Source: a bacterium (GTDB taxonomy: Bacteria > Electryoneota > JAOADG01). From it: 64,000 nucleotides of DNA. Made by a program: the position numbers and the translations under genes. Positions 45,703 through 57,092 of this stretch are shown in pieces; position 1 is the first letter of the stretch; every line of letters starts with the position of its first letter. The DNA is taken from NCBI GenBank assembly GCA_026417415.1, contig JAOADG010000008.1, positions 372,001 to 436,000 of the forward strand, given 5' to 3'. Below the pieces are notes generated by a model. It saw nothing but the letters and a program-made list of their open reading frames with translations. It was not told the DNA's origin and searched no databases.

Positions 45703-48189
45703 TTATTTAATCAATAATACTTTTTGAACTGCTTGGAAATTGCCCGAATTCATTCTAATCAAATACATACCTGAAGAAAGATGACTACCATTGAATGAAA
45801 CGCTATGAAAACCTGCACTTAGTCGTTGGTTCACCAAGGTAACGATTTCACGACCATTTACATCATATACAGCCAACTTGACATCTGATGTAGTTGGAAC
45901 AGCAAAACGAATTTCCGTACTCGGATTGAATGGATTGGGATATGCTGGGTACAGGGCAAATTCGCTCGGTAAAGTAATATCCACGTTTTCACGAACATCG
46001 GTAACCGGTGTTAAAATGGCATGCAATCGGTAACTTCGGTTTTGAGCAATCCGAGTGGTTCCATTATAGGAGAAACCATGGCCGGGGATAAAAGCACCAA
46101 CGTTGTCATGACCAATGATGTTTGGTAATTGGGATGTCGCATCAATGCGTTCAAACCACACATAGAAATCACCAGTCACATTAATTGTGTATGTTAACTG
46201 AATGTCATGCCAATTGGGTAAAGTATTGGCCGCTTGTACAGTAACATCTTGTGTGTGTAATAAGTTGCCAACTTCACCATTATTATCAGCAAAAATCTTC
46301 AATCGTATCGTTCGTGTTTCTGTACCCATGTTCCCGTTCCATTGAACTCGAATGGTAGAAAGATTCCAACCACCGGTTGAAGGAGGTAATGAATCGGCTA
46401 TGGGTGTAAACTTCACCATCGGACCTTCACCCATTTGGAAAATGTACATATACTCAATCCTTCGTGCGTCATAACCCAATTCATAAGTATTCGCTGGCCG
46501 CACAAGAACTGTATCAGTTCTATTCAATGTAGCATTGTAAAAATTGGTCGTATCATTTGCAGGATTTTCGTCACCTGTTAATACCGTATATGCATCAACG
46601 ACAACTGGTCCTGCTGCAGTAGGTGTCCAACCTCGTGCTGCTTGGCCTGTAGTACCTGTTCTTAACAATACCGTCGTATCTTCTCCCGCAGGTAAATCAC
46701 CAATATTAATGGACGTTACTTGCCCTGAACGACGCCAACGGAGTATCACACTTGATTGAGCATTTCTTCCTACGTTTGAAACTTTAACAGTACCTTTTGT
46801 AGTATAACCTACTGTTGTGGGATAAGGTACCAATAAATTTGATGTCGCAAGGTCATTATTAGGTTGATCAGTACGTAAAATCATAATATCATCAACATAA
46901 AGACCAGCACCATTTCCGTTGCTGTTGTCCGTATCACCAATGGCAACAAAACGAAGTTGAATAGAATCGCCTACCCACGGAGATAAATCCATTTGTATGT
47001 TAGCTGATGAACCAAAGGGTGTTCCCGGAACGTAGGTAGTCCAACCATCTCCACCAGCACCAGTACGTTTATAGTCGTGATGTTGGTATCTCCATTGACT
47101 ATCTGGATGTGCAGCTTTTAGTTCTACACGGTAATAATCTTCAAGAGTATTTTGACCGGGAGACACATAATCCGGCATATCACACCACACGTTGTATTGC
47201 CACCAGTAAGTATACCCCGGTTGCAAATAGATGTAAGGTGAAGTTAATGCGGAACGGAAATTGGTAGGTGCATCATCAATCCACATTGTCCAAGGAACTG
47301 TATGGCCTACTGTAGTTTGTTGAGTACGTGCCCAATTGGTAGGAGAAACCGGATTTCCTGATACACTAACCAACTGTGATGGGATAGAAATGGCTTCAGC
47401 ATTATTGGCTAGAATTTGGGTTGCACCATCGGACAGTAAAATATTATCCACATGCATTCCGTATAGAGTTGGATCGTCAATTGTACAATATGCTGGGTCT
47501 GAGCACATAGCGAAACGCAACTTAAATTGTGCAACACGCATAGATGCTGGGATAGGAACTGTGACTTGTTGCCAACCATTGGATGAACCACCCCAACCTG
47601 GAATGTTTGGTCCCATTCCAAACTCTACACCAAAAGCATAAGAAGATGTTATGTTGTAAAGATAACCCGTTGCACCTGCTGCAGCGGTAATGGGAAGGGG
47701 TGCCCAAGTTGTTCCCCCATTGGTACTGTACCAAAGATTACCAGTATCCCACCCATTGTAACCAGTAGGTTCTCCGCCCGGTGCTTCTAAAGCAACGTAA
47801 ACACGAAACGTAAGAACTGGATTGGAAGTGCCTGAAAGATTTAATACTGGCGAATCCAAATACATTAGTTTATGATCTTCATATCCACCGTTTAATGGAA
47901 AACGGATAGTATCGCCACAGTACCAGCTTAAACCTGTTCCCCCATACGCACGCCGATAATCAACATGCCAATAGGGTGTTGCAGCTGTTAAATTGACCAC
48001 AGTCCAACCTTGTTCACCGCTTTCAAAATTCCAATTGTACACTGTGTCAACATTGATTTCATCAATTACACGATTACCAAAACGGTCATATGCGGGCAAT
48101 TGTAAACTGCGATCTGAATTCGTAGTCAGCGTTGTTGCCATAGCAGAAAAAGCAACAACCAAAATCATAAAGAATACCCAAGCTCTCAT
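45703..48189 (-). CDS. type IX-secreted surface protein with lectin-like and CARDB-like domains
   Basis: An 828-residue exported protein (MRAWVFFMILVVAFSAMA), with AAAGGA in front of the ATG. It has two MAM/choice-of-anchor-J-like jelly-roll segments (VYNWNFESGEQGWTVVN... and a second near residues 270-450 with IQMDLSPWVGDSIQLRFVAIG), then a CARDB-like Ig fold (NNDLATSNLLVPYPTTVGYT). The C-terminal type A sorting domain is textbook: AYPNPFNPSTEIRFAVP, LAVYDVNGREIVTLV, SGMYLIRMNS, KVLLIK. This marks it as cargo for the type IX system, whose SprA gene starts 276 bases away on the other strand. No peptidase or glycosidase catalytic motif is seen, so function at the surface is open. Confidence 0.85.
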   Translation of the reverse strand: MRAWVFFMILVVAFSAMATTLTTNSDRSLQLPAYDRFGNRVIDEINVDTVYNWNFESGEQGWTVVNLTAATPYWHVDYRRAYGGTGLSWYCGDTIRFPLNGGYEDHKLMYLDSPVLNLSGTSNPVLTFRVYVALEAPGGEPTGYNGWDTGNLWYSTNGGTTWAPLPITAAAGATGYLYNITSSYAFGVEFGMGPNIPGWGGSSNGWQQVTVPIPASMRVAQFKLRFAMCSDPAYCTIDDPTLYGMHVDNILLSDGATQILANNAEAISIPSQLVSVSGNPVSPTNWARTQQTTVGHTVPWTMWIDDAPTNFRSALTSPYIYLQPGYTYWWQYNVWCDMPDYVSPGQNTLEDYYRVELKAAHPDSQWRYQHHDYKRTGAGGDGWTTYVPGTPFGSSANIQMDLSPWVGDSIQLRFVAIGDTDNSNGNGAGLYVDDIMILRTDQPNNDLATSNLLVPYPTTVGYTTKGTVKVSNVGRNAQSSVILRWRRSGQVTSINIGDLPAGEDTTVLLRTGTTGQAARGWTPTAAGPVVVDAYTVLTGDENPANDTTNFYNATLNRTDTVLVRPANTYELGYDARRIEYMYIFQMGEGPMVKFTPIADSLPPSTGGWNLSTIRVQWNGNMGTETRTIRLKIFADNNGEVGNLLHTQDVTVQAANTLPNWHDIQLTYTINVTGDFYVWFERIDATSQLPNIIGHDNVGAFIPGHGFSYNGTTRIAQNRSYRLHAILTPVTDVRENVDITLPSEFALYPAYPNPFNPSTEIRFAVPTTSDVKLAVYDVNGREIVTLVNQRLSAGFHSVSFNGSHLSSGMYLIRMNSGNFQAVQKVLLIK

Positions 48190-48465
48190 AAGAAATCCTT
48201 TCTATTGAAATTGGAAAAAAACAAATGAAAACCAAACAATCGCGAATAATATGATCAAATTGAAAAGTATAAATAGAATTTCAAGAAAACAACATTCATC
48301 AATAAGTTTCAATTTTTTTATGTTCCAAATGTAAAAATTTACTGTCCTATTTTGGATTTGCAAACCTTAATAGCATATTGTAAACTTTAAAACTCACCCA
48401 TTACGAACAAAGTTAGGAGTGCCTATCACATTTTGCGAATGTACGAATAAGTTGAAAGAATACTT

Positions 48466-51400
48466 TTGAAAAATACATTCAATTTGTTCCGAAATAAATT
48501 TTCTACCTCAACAATAAGATTTGGGATAATCTTATTTTCTGTATTTGCTTGGGTTGCAACGGCTTCAACTCCATCAGTTGTACGTCTCAATATCAAACCA
48601 TCTTTACCACTTGTGCCTGATCCTTTTGAAAAAACGGGAAGACGTTTTCCAACATTAGGTTCCAGCCCTGCAATGCTTCTAGGTGGTTACCACAATTGGC
48701 TGATCCTTAAAGTCGAAATGGATACATTGACAAAAAACATTTATACCCAATATCAGTTAAAAAATAAACCATTTGGGAAACCCTTCGTACAAACATTATC
48801 CGAGTATAAAATTGCAAGATTAGAAAACAACAAAAAAAGATTATTTGCAGACGCTGCCTACAAAGCAGTTAGTTCTTATCGTGAACAACCCAAAGAAGCA
48901 CTTGAGATACAAGTTCCTTTGAAAGTCAAATCCAAAGTATTCAATCGCATTTTTGGGGGTGATCGTGTTGGATTACGAGTAAATGGTGAACTATCAATCA
49001 ACGGTGAAATACGAAAAGAATCTACTGATAGACAAATCACGCAGCAAGGTCAACAAGCAGCGACCAACTTTAAAATCGACCAAAAACAACGTTTTACAAT
49101 TACTGGAAATGTAGGTGACAAAGTTTCTGTTCGGATTGATCAAGATAGTGAGAGGTTATTTGAATTTGAAAACGCAATCAAACTTGAATATACCGGAAAT
49201 GAAGATGAAATCATTCAAAAAATTGAAGCCGGAAACATTTCGTTAGAATTACCCGGAACGCAATTGGCAACATTTTCGGGCCAAAATAGAGGGCTTTTTG
49301 GACTTAAGAGCATTTCAAAAATCGGACCACTAAAACTAACCACTATTGCTTCATTAGAAAAAGGTAAAAAAAACAAGTTAAAAATTTCAAACGGTGAGCA
49401 ACAAAGAGTTATTCAAATTCAAGATATCAATTTTATTAGTGGACAGTATTTTGCTTTAGATTCTGCTAATTATCTTAATGCCATTCGTAGTTTCGGACCT
49501 AACTTTTCTACCGACATTGGTGTCCCAAACGATCTGATCATTCGCGAAATTTATGTTTATGTATCTCAATCTCAAATCATTGGTGGACAAATCCCTATCC
49601 GTGGTTATGCAATGGCTTCGCCACCTAACCCAGCACAATTTGATACAGCCAATTTTACAGCAGATAATAGAAACAATTTTGTTGCCCAATTTGTTCGATT
49701 ACAAGAATCTGATTACACCATTGACATTAATCGTGGACTTTTAACCCTTAAAAGGCCGTTACAATATGGGCAAATCTTAGCAGTTGCTTATCGAACGGAT
49801 CGTGAAATTGTTGGTACACAACAAATATCACCACAAACACCACATTTAGTCCTCAAGTTGCTTCGTGGGCAGACGGATGACCCACAATCGGCAGTTTGGA
49901 ATTTGATGTTAAGAAATGTCTATTCCCTACAAGGAACGGATATTTCAAAAGACAACTTTGAAGCAACCATGTACAGAAGTTATACTAATCCACCACAACA
50001 AAGTAGAAACAATGTTTTCTATACGCATATATTTGGATTAGATAACAACGCTCCGAATGGTACACCTGTGATGAACGGCGATGGTTTGATTGATGTTATC
50101 CCCTCACTCATTGACTTACAAAATGGTGTCTTAAAATTTCCTGATTTAACTCCTTTTAACCCTTCTGGTTACTTTGTAAATGGGCAATTGGTAACCTATC
50201 AACTTGATTCAGCCGAAAAAAATCCATTGCTTTACCTAACCCCTAATCCACAAACTTCAGGCATTACATCAAAATTTTATATAGAAGCGAAGGTGCGTTC
50301 AAGGTCAAATACTCTAAATCTTGGAATAGCAGTATTAGAAAACTCCGAAGAAGTCACGTTGAACAATACAATTCGATTGGTGCGAGGCCGAGATTACACC
50401 ATAGATTATTTTTCTGGTACCTTAACCCTACTGGATCCACGTGCTTTAGCTCCCGGTGCTGATGTTGATGTCACTTATGAATCAGGGCAGATTTTTCAAT
50501 TAGATAGAAAAACTTTATTGGGAGTACGTGCAGAGTATGAATTATGGGATGAGTCCTTTGTGGGCTTTACTTTTCTATCTTTAAACGAAAAACCATTAGA
50601 CAAAAGAATTCGCTTGGGTAGCGAACCCATATCCAATAAAATATGGGACATTAATACCCGAATGGTTTTTCGTCCTACTTTATTTACGAAAATGATGGAC
50701 GCACTACCGTTAGTATCCACTGAAGAACCATCTCGAGCGGTTCTTGAGGGTGAGATAGCCCAAGTATTCCCAAATCCCAATACAATGACCAATGCATCTA
50801 CTGGTGATTACAACGGGATAGCGTATGTAGATGATTTTGAGTCCGCAAAACGAACCACACCGATTTCATTAAACCGATCTTACTGGTCATTGTCCGCGTT
50901 TCCCAAATCAGATTACATTCAACCTTCAGACAATTTAGCACCTTTTCAAGCCAGAGAATTCCGATGGTACAATCCCTTTAATCAAACTCCAATCAAAGAC
51001 ATATGGCCCAATCGAGATGTAAACAGCAACGTTGCCAATACGACTCAAACACTGGTATTGGAGTTTGATCCCAAAACTACAAGACAAGGTGTAGCAGATA
51101 CGACCATTTCGCCGAGAACATCTTGGGGTGCAATCACTCGATTTTTGGGGGGTGGCTATGCGAATCAACAAGAAGCGAAATATGTTGAAATTTGGCTAAA
51201 AAAAGAACGCGGGACAAACGGAAAACTGTTTATCGATCTTGGTAGAATCAGTGAGGATATCATCCCTGACGGTAGGGATCAACCAAGTACAGAAGATAAT
51301 CCTATTGTTGCAGGAACCAATCAAGGAGATGGCATTCTTTCACAGGCAGAGGATATTGGGTTAGATAGAATGGCTGGGAGTGATCCCAATGACTTTTGGG

Positions 51401-54400
51401 ATATTAATCGTAACGGAATTCGAGATTCTGCTGAAATTGTGGTCGGCACAACAAGAAAAACGGTGATGGAGCCGTTATCCTTTGATGATTATCTCAATGA
51501 ATCAAATTACAACGTGTACACAAAAATTAATGGTACTGAAGGAAATCGGTTGGATGAAGGCGGAAATGATCCTGATACTGAAGATTTAAATGGGAATGGA
51601 GTTACAGATAGACAAGACGATTTTTATCGCTTCATCATTGATATTGGCAATCCTAACTCTCCATACATTGCAGGAGGAAGAGACAATCCAAAAGGATGGT
51701 ATTTATACCGAATTCCTATCTCAGATACCTTACGTGTCAATAATCCCGATTTACAAAATATTTTCTATATACGTATTGGTTTAACTGATTTTTCTCAAGC
51801 AGTTGCAATTAACATTGCTGAAATCAATATCGTTGGAAATGAATGGAGACCACCAGGTCCTTATTCGTTACAGCGGACGGAATACCCGTTAGAAGCAGAT
51901 GTCATCAACACAGTGGATAATTATGACCCCAATAGCCCTGCTGGGTATGTTCCACCACCGGGAGTTTCTGGTGAGATAGATCCAATTACCGAAGTTAGGC
52001 AAAAAGAGCAATCACTAAGAATAAGAGTGAAAGAGCTTCCCACAGGACATTCCAGCTATTTGGTAAAACAATTGTATGAACCCATCAATTTACTTGAATA
52101 CAGAAGATTAAAAATGTTTATCCATGGGGGTGCATTTCAAACGAAATTGATATCTAACACCACACCGATTAATTCTTTTGACCGGTATCACGTGTATTTC
52201 AAATTAAGAATGGGGACCGATTCAACCCATAACTATTATGAGATTGCTAAGAGAATTTATACAGGGTGGGACCAAAGAAATCACATTGATATTCAATTAG
52301 AAGATTTGCCAACCTTAAAGTATGAAAGAATCACGCAAAATGCGGGATTGCCAGATACGACTACAAGAATGACAACCAAGATACTTGCTGACGGAACAGA
52401 AATTCGAGTTCGAGGGAATCCAACGTTGCAGCAGGTACGTGTGTTTAGCGTGGTTGTAGAGAACCGTGGCATTCCAATTACAGAAAATGACAAAGTCGAA
52501 ATTTGGGCAGATGAATTGCGGGTAACCGAAGTCAAACGTACGCCAGGATTGGCCTATCGGTTGTCTTCTGATTTAGATTTTGCGAAAATTATGGGAATAC
52601 GATTTCAATTATCACAGACCGATGGTAACTTTCATAACGTTAACGTTCGTACCGGTAGTAAGAACACAACTATTACAGGGACTGCAAATGCAAATATCAA
52701 ATTAGATGAATGGTTTCCAAAAGGCCTAAAGTTAAATTTTCCTCTTGCGACTACTTTTTCGCAAACCATTTCTAAACCTGATTATTTGAATAATGGAGAT
52801 ATTTCTTTGGATCGTTTAGCGGGTAGAACCCTAAACGTATGGGATCCTTTCTGGAAACACATCGTAACCAATCGATTTTTAAATTTCAAAGCAGGTGAAG
52901 GTGGTGATGATACTTTGTTATCGTACCAGAAACAATACAGTATTGGAGTAAACGGTCTTTCCAGAGTAGGAACGCCGACCGAATGGTGGGAAAAATGGTT
53001 GGTCAATCAAATCACAACTTCTGCCTCCCAAAACGAATCGTATAGTGCTTCTCCGACTTTACGTTATCAAAAACTTATAACAAGAACAGGTGCTATTGCC
53101 TACAATGTTCCAATTGAATTTGGGGAAGGTTTGAAGGTATTTGGTTGGACAAAAAATATACCATTTTTTAAGAAATTGTCTGAATCGAGATTAGGATATT
53201 ATCCGAATCGATTTACTTTAAACTACCAATTCAATGAACAGGTTGGCTCAAGCGCCACCAGAGAACGAAACATCCCCACAGACAATTGGTCTTTCGGTAT
53301 AAGTAGAAGTGTACAAACAGGGTACCGTTTCTTTCAAAATTGGAACTGGGAGTACGCTTTAAGCACACGTTTTAATGCGGTGCGGACGGAACGCGACCGT
53401 GTGCGTATAGGGTATGCAGCACGTGGATTTGATTTTATGTACACTGATACAGCACGCTATCGTGATTCTTCAGTTGTTTATCCAACCTTACCAGATAGTA
53501 TTGCTGGATTAAAACCAGATTTAAAGATATTTCAAAAGTTAGGTGGTTACTATTTAATCAAAGATCAATCAGACCAAAGTATATCTACCAACTGGTCGCC
53601 TTCCATACTTAGTTGGTTAGGAACAGATTACCGTTATACTACGCAATACACGTGGAATTGGGGAGCAAATTATGCATCTACGGGAAGAGGTGTTGCTTCC
53701 AGAACCAATGCAGATCAAACCTACACACTACGACTTAAACAACTGTTGAGAAGAGAATCTTCACCTCAAGAGACCCCGCGCAGAGGAAATGAATCTCAAA
53801 ACACCAGAAGAATGCGTTCGTTGGATAAGGGTGTCGGGGAGAAAAACTTTTCCACACCCAATCCAGAAGATTTCCAACCGAGTGATTCCCTAGAAAATAT
53901 CCAAGGGGGAAGAGGACGCAGGCGACGTCAATCGGTTTCAGAAAGCACTACCTATCAGGATACATCCAAAAAAACCATCAACTTTTTCCAGTTGTTCGGA
54001 AAATTATTAGATAAAATGGATGATATCACCATATCAATCCGAAGAAATCGTGAATATGCATTTCCTGCTGTTCAATCAGGACAAGCAGATTGGCGTTTTC
54101 AACTTGGGCTTTCAAATAATCCAAAATTAAAATCTATAGAGCGCGTGATAACGCGTCCAAGTGCAAGATTAACCAGAGATTATGAAAGTCGTACCAATCT
54201 TCGTCTCACACAAGATATTCTGGTCGGATTAGATCATAAGTGGTCAATTCAAGAAATCAATCAGGGGAATCGTTCAGAGATAAGACAACGCACAATTTTT
54301 ATGTTGAAGAACCCAGACGGTACCCCTAAATCACTGGATTTACCAAACTTTTCAATTCGTTGGTCTGGGTTCGAGAAATCTACTCCATTAAAAGATTTGG

Positions 54401-54999
54401 TTCAATCCATCACATTAGAAAACAGTTATCAAGCAACATCTACATCCAATTATGGATTTCGGCAAAATCCCGGTGACTCAATACAAGTTAAGTACATTGG
54501 AAGCATTGACTACACAAAAAATTGGAATCCATTAATTGGAGTTAACATCACTTGGAAAAATCGTATAACTACCACTATACGTTACAACAACACTTCTACT
54601 TTCAATGATAGTCGGCAAGGCAGGGAACAAAGAAGGAGATCAAGTCAAACCAATTTGCAAGTTTCAGCAGGTTATACTTGGCAAAAGGGGTTTCGTATTC
54701 CTCTTAAGTTTTGGCCCTTTAATAACAAATACTTCAAAAATCAATCGGAATTGTCGTTATCATTTAATCAATCTGAAACTAAAACAGAAAGTGCTGATAA
54801 ATTGTTGACAGGATGGTCTCCTTTTGTTGAAACTGCTGCTACCAGTACTTATACTCTTACTCCAAAGTTTACTATGACGTTCAGTCGTTCAGTAACGGGT
54901 TACATTCAATACGAAATGGGAGCGAATAAAACCAAAGGTGGGACAAGCACAAAAATTAATGCATTAAAATTTAACGTAAGCATCCAAATTAGAGGTTAA
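48466..54999 (+). CDS. sprA: SprA/Sov-like type IX secretion translocon
   Basis: Giant outer-membrane barrel that forms the type IX secretion channel. The 2177 residues fit the family, which is about 2,300-2,500 long. TTG 48466 is the likely start: it is the only one leaving a signal peptide (STIRFGIILFSVFAWVATA), and no ATG is near. Family-type stretches include VGLRVNGELSINGEIRKE with FTITGNVGDKVSVRIDQD, YTGNEDEIIQKIEAGNISL, GLFGLKSISKIGPL and YVDDFESAKRTTPISL, ending in a strand KFNVSIQIRG. A charged stretch near residues 1760-1820 (QETPRRGNESQNTRRMR) is probably a periplasmic loop. An unknown lipoprotein and a barrel gene follow. The 276 bases before it hold only possible promoters. Confidence 0.9.
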   Translation: MKNTFNLFRNKFSTSTIRFGIILFSVFAWVATASTPSVVRLNIKPSLPLVPDPFEKTGRRFPTLGSSPAMLLGGYHNWLILKVEMDTLTKNIYTQYQLKNKPFGKPFVQTLSEYKIARLENNKKRLFADAAYKAVSSYREQPKEALEIQVPLKVKSKVFNRIFGGDRVGLRVNGELSINGEIRKESTDRQITQQGQQAATNFKIDQKQRFTITGNVGDKVSVRIDQDSERLFEFENAIKLEYTGNEDEIIQKIEAGNISLELPGTQLATFSGQNRGLFGLKSISKIGPLKLTTIASLEKGKKNKLKISNGEQQRVIQIQDINFISGQYFALDSANYLNAIRSFGPNFSTDIGVPNDLIIREIYVYVSQSQIIGGQIPIRGYAMASPPNPAQFDTANFTADNRNNFVAQFVRLQESDYTIDINRGLLTLKRPLQYGQILAVAYRTDREIVGTQQISPQTPHLVLKLLRGQTDDPQSAVWNLMLRNVYSLQGTDISKDNFEATMYRSYTNPPQQSRNNVFYTHIFGLDNNAPNGTPVMNGDGLIDVIPSLIDLQNGVLKFPDLTPFNPSGYFVNGQLVTYQLDSAEKNPLLYLTPNPQTSGITSKFYIEAKVRSRSNTLNLGIAVLENSEEVTLNNTIRLVRGRDYTIDYFSGTLTLLDPRALAPGADVDVTYESGQIFQLDRKTLLGVRAEYELWDESFVGFTFLSLNEKPLDKRIRLGSEPISNKIWDINTRMVFRPTLFTKMMDALPLVSTEEPSRAVLEGEIAQVFPNPNTMTNASTGDYNGIAYVDDFESAKRTTPISLNRSYWSLSAFPKSDYIQPSDNLAPFQAREFRWYNPFNQTPIKDIWPNRDVNSNVANTTQTLVLEFDPKTTRQGVADTTISPRTSWGAITRFLGGGYANQQEAKYVEIWLKKERGTNGKLFIDLGRISEDIIPDGRDQPSTEDNPIVAGTNQGDGILSQAEDIGLDRMAGSDPNDFWDINRNGIRDSAEIVVGTTRKTVMEPLSFDDYLNESNYNVYTKINGTEGNRLDEGGNDPDTEDLNGNGVTDRQDDFYRFIIDIGNPNSPYIAGGRDNPKGWYLYRIPISDTLRVNNPDLQNIFYIRIGLTDFSQAVAINIAEINIVGNEWRPPGPYSLQRTEYPLEADVINTVDNYDPNSPAGYVPPPGVSGEIDPITEVRQKEQSLRIRVKELPTGHSSYLVKQLYEPINLLEYRRLKMFIHGGAFQTKLISNTTPINSFDRYHVYFKLRMGTDSTHNYYEIAKRIYTGWDQRNHIDIQLEDLPTLKYERITQNAGLPDTTTRMTTKILADGTEIRVRGNPTLQQVRVFSVVVENRGIPITENDKVEIWADELRVTEVKRTPGLAYRLSSDLDFAKIMGIRFQLSQTDGNFHNVNVRTGSKNTTITGTANANIKLDEWFPKGLKLNFPLATTFSQTISKPDYLNNGDISLDRLAGRTLNVWDPFWKHIVTNRFLNFKAGEGGDDTLLSYQKQYSIGVNGLSRVGTPTEWWEKWLVNQITTSASQNESYSASPTLRYQKLITRTGAIAYNVPIEFGEGLKVFGWTKNIPFFKKLSESRLGYYPNRFTLNYQFNEQVGSSATRERNIPTDNWSFGISRSVQTGYRFFQNWNWEYALSTRFNAVRTERDRVRIGYAARGFDFMYTDTARYRDSSVVYPTLPDSIAGLKPDLKIFQKLGGYYLIKDQSDQSISTNWSPSILSWLGTDYRYTTQYTWNWGANYASTGRGVASRTNADQTYTLRLKQLLRRESSPQETPRRGNESQNTRRMRSLDKGVGEKNFSTPNPEDFQPSDSLENIQGGRGRRRRQSVSESTTYQDTSKKTINFFQLFGKLLDKMDDITISIRRNREYAFPAVQSGQADWRFQLGLSNNPKLKSIERVITRPSARLTRDYESRTNLRLTQDILVGLDHKWSIQEINQGNRSEIRQRTIFMLKNPDGTPKSLDLPNFSIRWSGFEKSTPLKDLVQSITLENSYQATSTSNYGFRQNPGDSIQVKYIGSIDYTKNWNPLIGVNITWKNRITTTIRYNNTSTFNDSRQGREQRRRSSQTNLQVSAGYTWQKGFRIPLKFWPFNNKYFKNQSELSLSFNQSETKTESADKLLTGWSPFVETAATSTYTLTPKFTMTFSRSVTGYIQYEMGANKTKGGTSTKINALKFNVSIQIRG

Positions 55000-55079
55000 A
55001 GCCAATCAACAAGTTATATTGGATTTGTATTCAAACTGAAGCAATTAAAAATGTCAAATAGTAATGGGAAAGGTTTTGA

Positions 55080-57092
55080 ATGACAAAATTGTACAGGCGT
55101 TCATTAAAGTTTTTTATTTTTGCGATAATCATTATTCTCTCGTGTATGCGTGTGCCAGAAAAACCTAAATGGGATGTGGATCTGGTTATTCCTATCAGTG
55201 AGAGAATTTACCGACTTCAGGATCTTGCAGCAGTACAAGTAACTTCCTTATCGGATACCCTTTTTCGTGATACTTTACCAACAGATCGTTTAGGTTTTTA
55301 CAGTTACAACGATACTTTAATGCTCTACATTGCTGCAAATTTTAATTCTTATACATTTTTTAATAAAATCACAAGCGATCAACAATCTAGTAAAGTTTTC
55401 AATTACGTATTAGATACCATTACTGTCGAACCAAGAGAATGTGGAGAAGTACTATTTCGTCCCATTGATTTTGGTCTCACTTCAAGTTCAACCATTCCTG
55501 TACCAGTAGATTTTGATACAATCCGACCATTAGACAGCATTGGACGTGGGTTTGAATGGATTGATTATTCTTCCGGCAGTATTTTTGCAATTGTTCACAA
55601 TCGTTTTCCGACAGTTATCAGAGTGTTTCGGCTCAACTATTATGATGAAAGCGGGAATTACATAGGTACTTCACCAACAATACCCAATATTCTTCCTATG
55701 TCTGAGGTAACGATACCAATTCAGATAGTAAATCCACCAAGAAGAGTGTACAATCGAATGAAAGTGCGGATTACAGGTCGATTGGATACTACTTCAAACC
55801 TTATTCAAGAGACAGATAGTTTGTTTATTACCATCAGAACTGATACCTTGAAAGCATTGGGAGTACGCGGTGAATTAGCTATGCAGATCGCTAATGCTGA
55901 CACTTTTATTCATACTGAAATCAATGATGAAATTTATTCTGCTGACATTCGTGAAGGAACAATTGAAGTTACAGTCGTAAACCACACCGGTGCGCATATT
56001 GACAGCGTTTGGGTTATGTTTCCTGAGATAACATACGATAATAGACCCTTAGTGAAATACTTTTACAATGTAGCGACTACGTTATCAGATGTCATCAATT
56101 TACGTGGGTATCATGTTGAATTACCATTACCAAACGTAGGTGAAACTCAAAAAGTACATTCCATTGGAAAAGCGTTTTCAAGACCTACAGCGACAGGTGA
56201 GTTTATTACGTTACTTTCTACAGATTACATTGAACTTCGCTATTCCATTAGCGGATTGAAATTTAGCAGATTTAGAGGAATACCCGATTCCATTGAAATT
56301 GATTTTGATCCTACCTATACTGCAATAACCGAACGATTAAACGGAAATCTTAACATACATCTCAATTCTGCGGACTTAGTGCTTCTACCAAAATCAAGTG
56401 TGAGAAATTTACCTGTAATTTTGGATTTAACTTTGGATGCTTCAAATCCAGAAGGCCAAACAGCAAGTTATAGGATACAAGATCGGTATTTTTCAAACCT
56501 CAATTCTTCTGCTGTATTTCCTAATGCACATCCCATTCTAAATTTGTTACCGGATAGCATTATCACAACCGGTAGAATTCGTTTAGGAAAGCAATTTCTT
56601 GGAAATATGCCCGAGATACGAGTAACAGAAGATGATTCTGTCTATGGAAAAGGTCTCATTGAAAGTCCAATGGTATTTACCATCAATGATCAAACATTAT
56701 ATACCGATCCCTACGAAGGGGTTGGACAAGATAGACCTATTCTTCGAGGAAAAGTGATTGTTCAAGGTGAGAACAGATTACCTATAGGTGGAAGAGTTCA
56801 TATTGAAGTTACCAATGATACAACGCGACAATATAGCAGAATTGCATCTGCAGATATTTTAAGACCACCGATCAATCGTACGACCAGACGACCGTCTGCA
56901 CCGACAACGTTCGTAGATACAATTCCTTTGCCAGATTCGACAATTCAGATATTCAAACGGAATAAGTTTTTTATACGACAAGTATTAGAAATTCAAGGAA
57001 GTGGAAATGATACACTATTAGGACACGGAGAAGATTATTTGCGTATAAAATCAAATGCTAAATTTACTATTGATACAGGAGGATTAGAATGA
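55080..57092 (+). CDS. lipoprotein of unknown function linked to sprA
   Basis: A 670-residue lipoprotein: MTKLYRRSLKFFIFAIIII followed by lipobox LSC; AAAGG precedes the ATG. It opens with WDVDLVIPISERIYRLQDL and is rich in beta strands of the type VHIEVTNDTTRQYS and GTIEVTVVNHTGAHIDSVWV. I recognise no known family. It lies 80 bases after sprA and overlaps the following barrel gene by ATGA. Conservation of this order in other FCB genomes would point to a structural or assembly role in type IX secretion, which at present is only suggested by position. Confidence 0.65.
   Translation: MTKLYRRSLKFFIFAIIIILSCMRVPEKPKWDVDLVIPISERIYRLQDLAAVQVTSLSDTLFRDTLPTDRLGFYSYNDTLMLYIAANFNSYTFFNKITSDQQSSKVFNYVLDTITVEPRECGEVLFRPIDFGLTSSSTIPVPVDFDTIRPLDSIGRGFEWIDYSSGSIFAIVHNRFPTVIRVFRLNYYDESGNYIGTSPTIPNILPMSEVTIPIQIVNPPRRVYNRMKVRITGRLDTTSNLIQETDSLFITIRTDTLKALGVRGELAMQIANADTFIHTEINDEIYSADIREGTIEVTVVNHTGAHIDSVWVMFPEITYDNRPLVKYFYNVATTLSDVINLRGYHVELPLPNVGETQKVHSIGKAFSRPTATGEFITLLSTDYIELRYSISGLKFSRFRGIPDSIEIDFDPTYTAITERLNGNLNIHLNSADLVLLPKSSVRNLPVILDLTLDASNPEGQTASYRIQDRYFSNLNSSAVFPNAHPILNLLPDSIITTGRIRLGKQFLGNMPEIRVTEDDSVYGKGLIESPMVFTINDQTLYTDPYEGVGQDRPILRGKVIVQGENRLPIGGRVHIEVTNDTTRQYSRIASADILRPPINRTTRRPSAPTTFVDTIPLPDSTIQIFKRNKFFIRQVLEIQGSGNDTLLGHGEDYLRIKSNAKFTIDTGGLE

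Noticed and set aside
48190-48465. Possible Bacteroidetes-type promoter (TATTTTGG) ahead of sprA
   Set aside because: It lacks one base of the TAnnTTTG box and no matching upstream box was clear.
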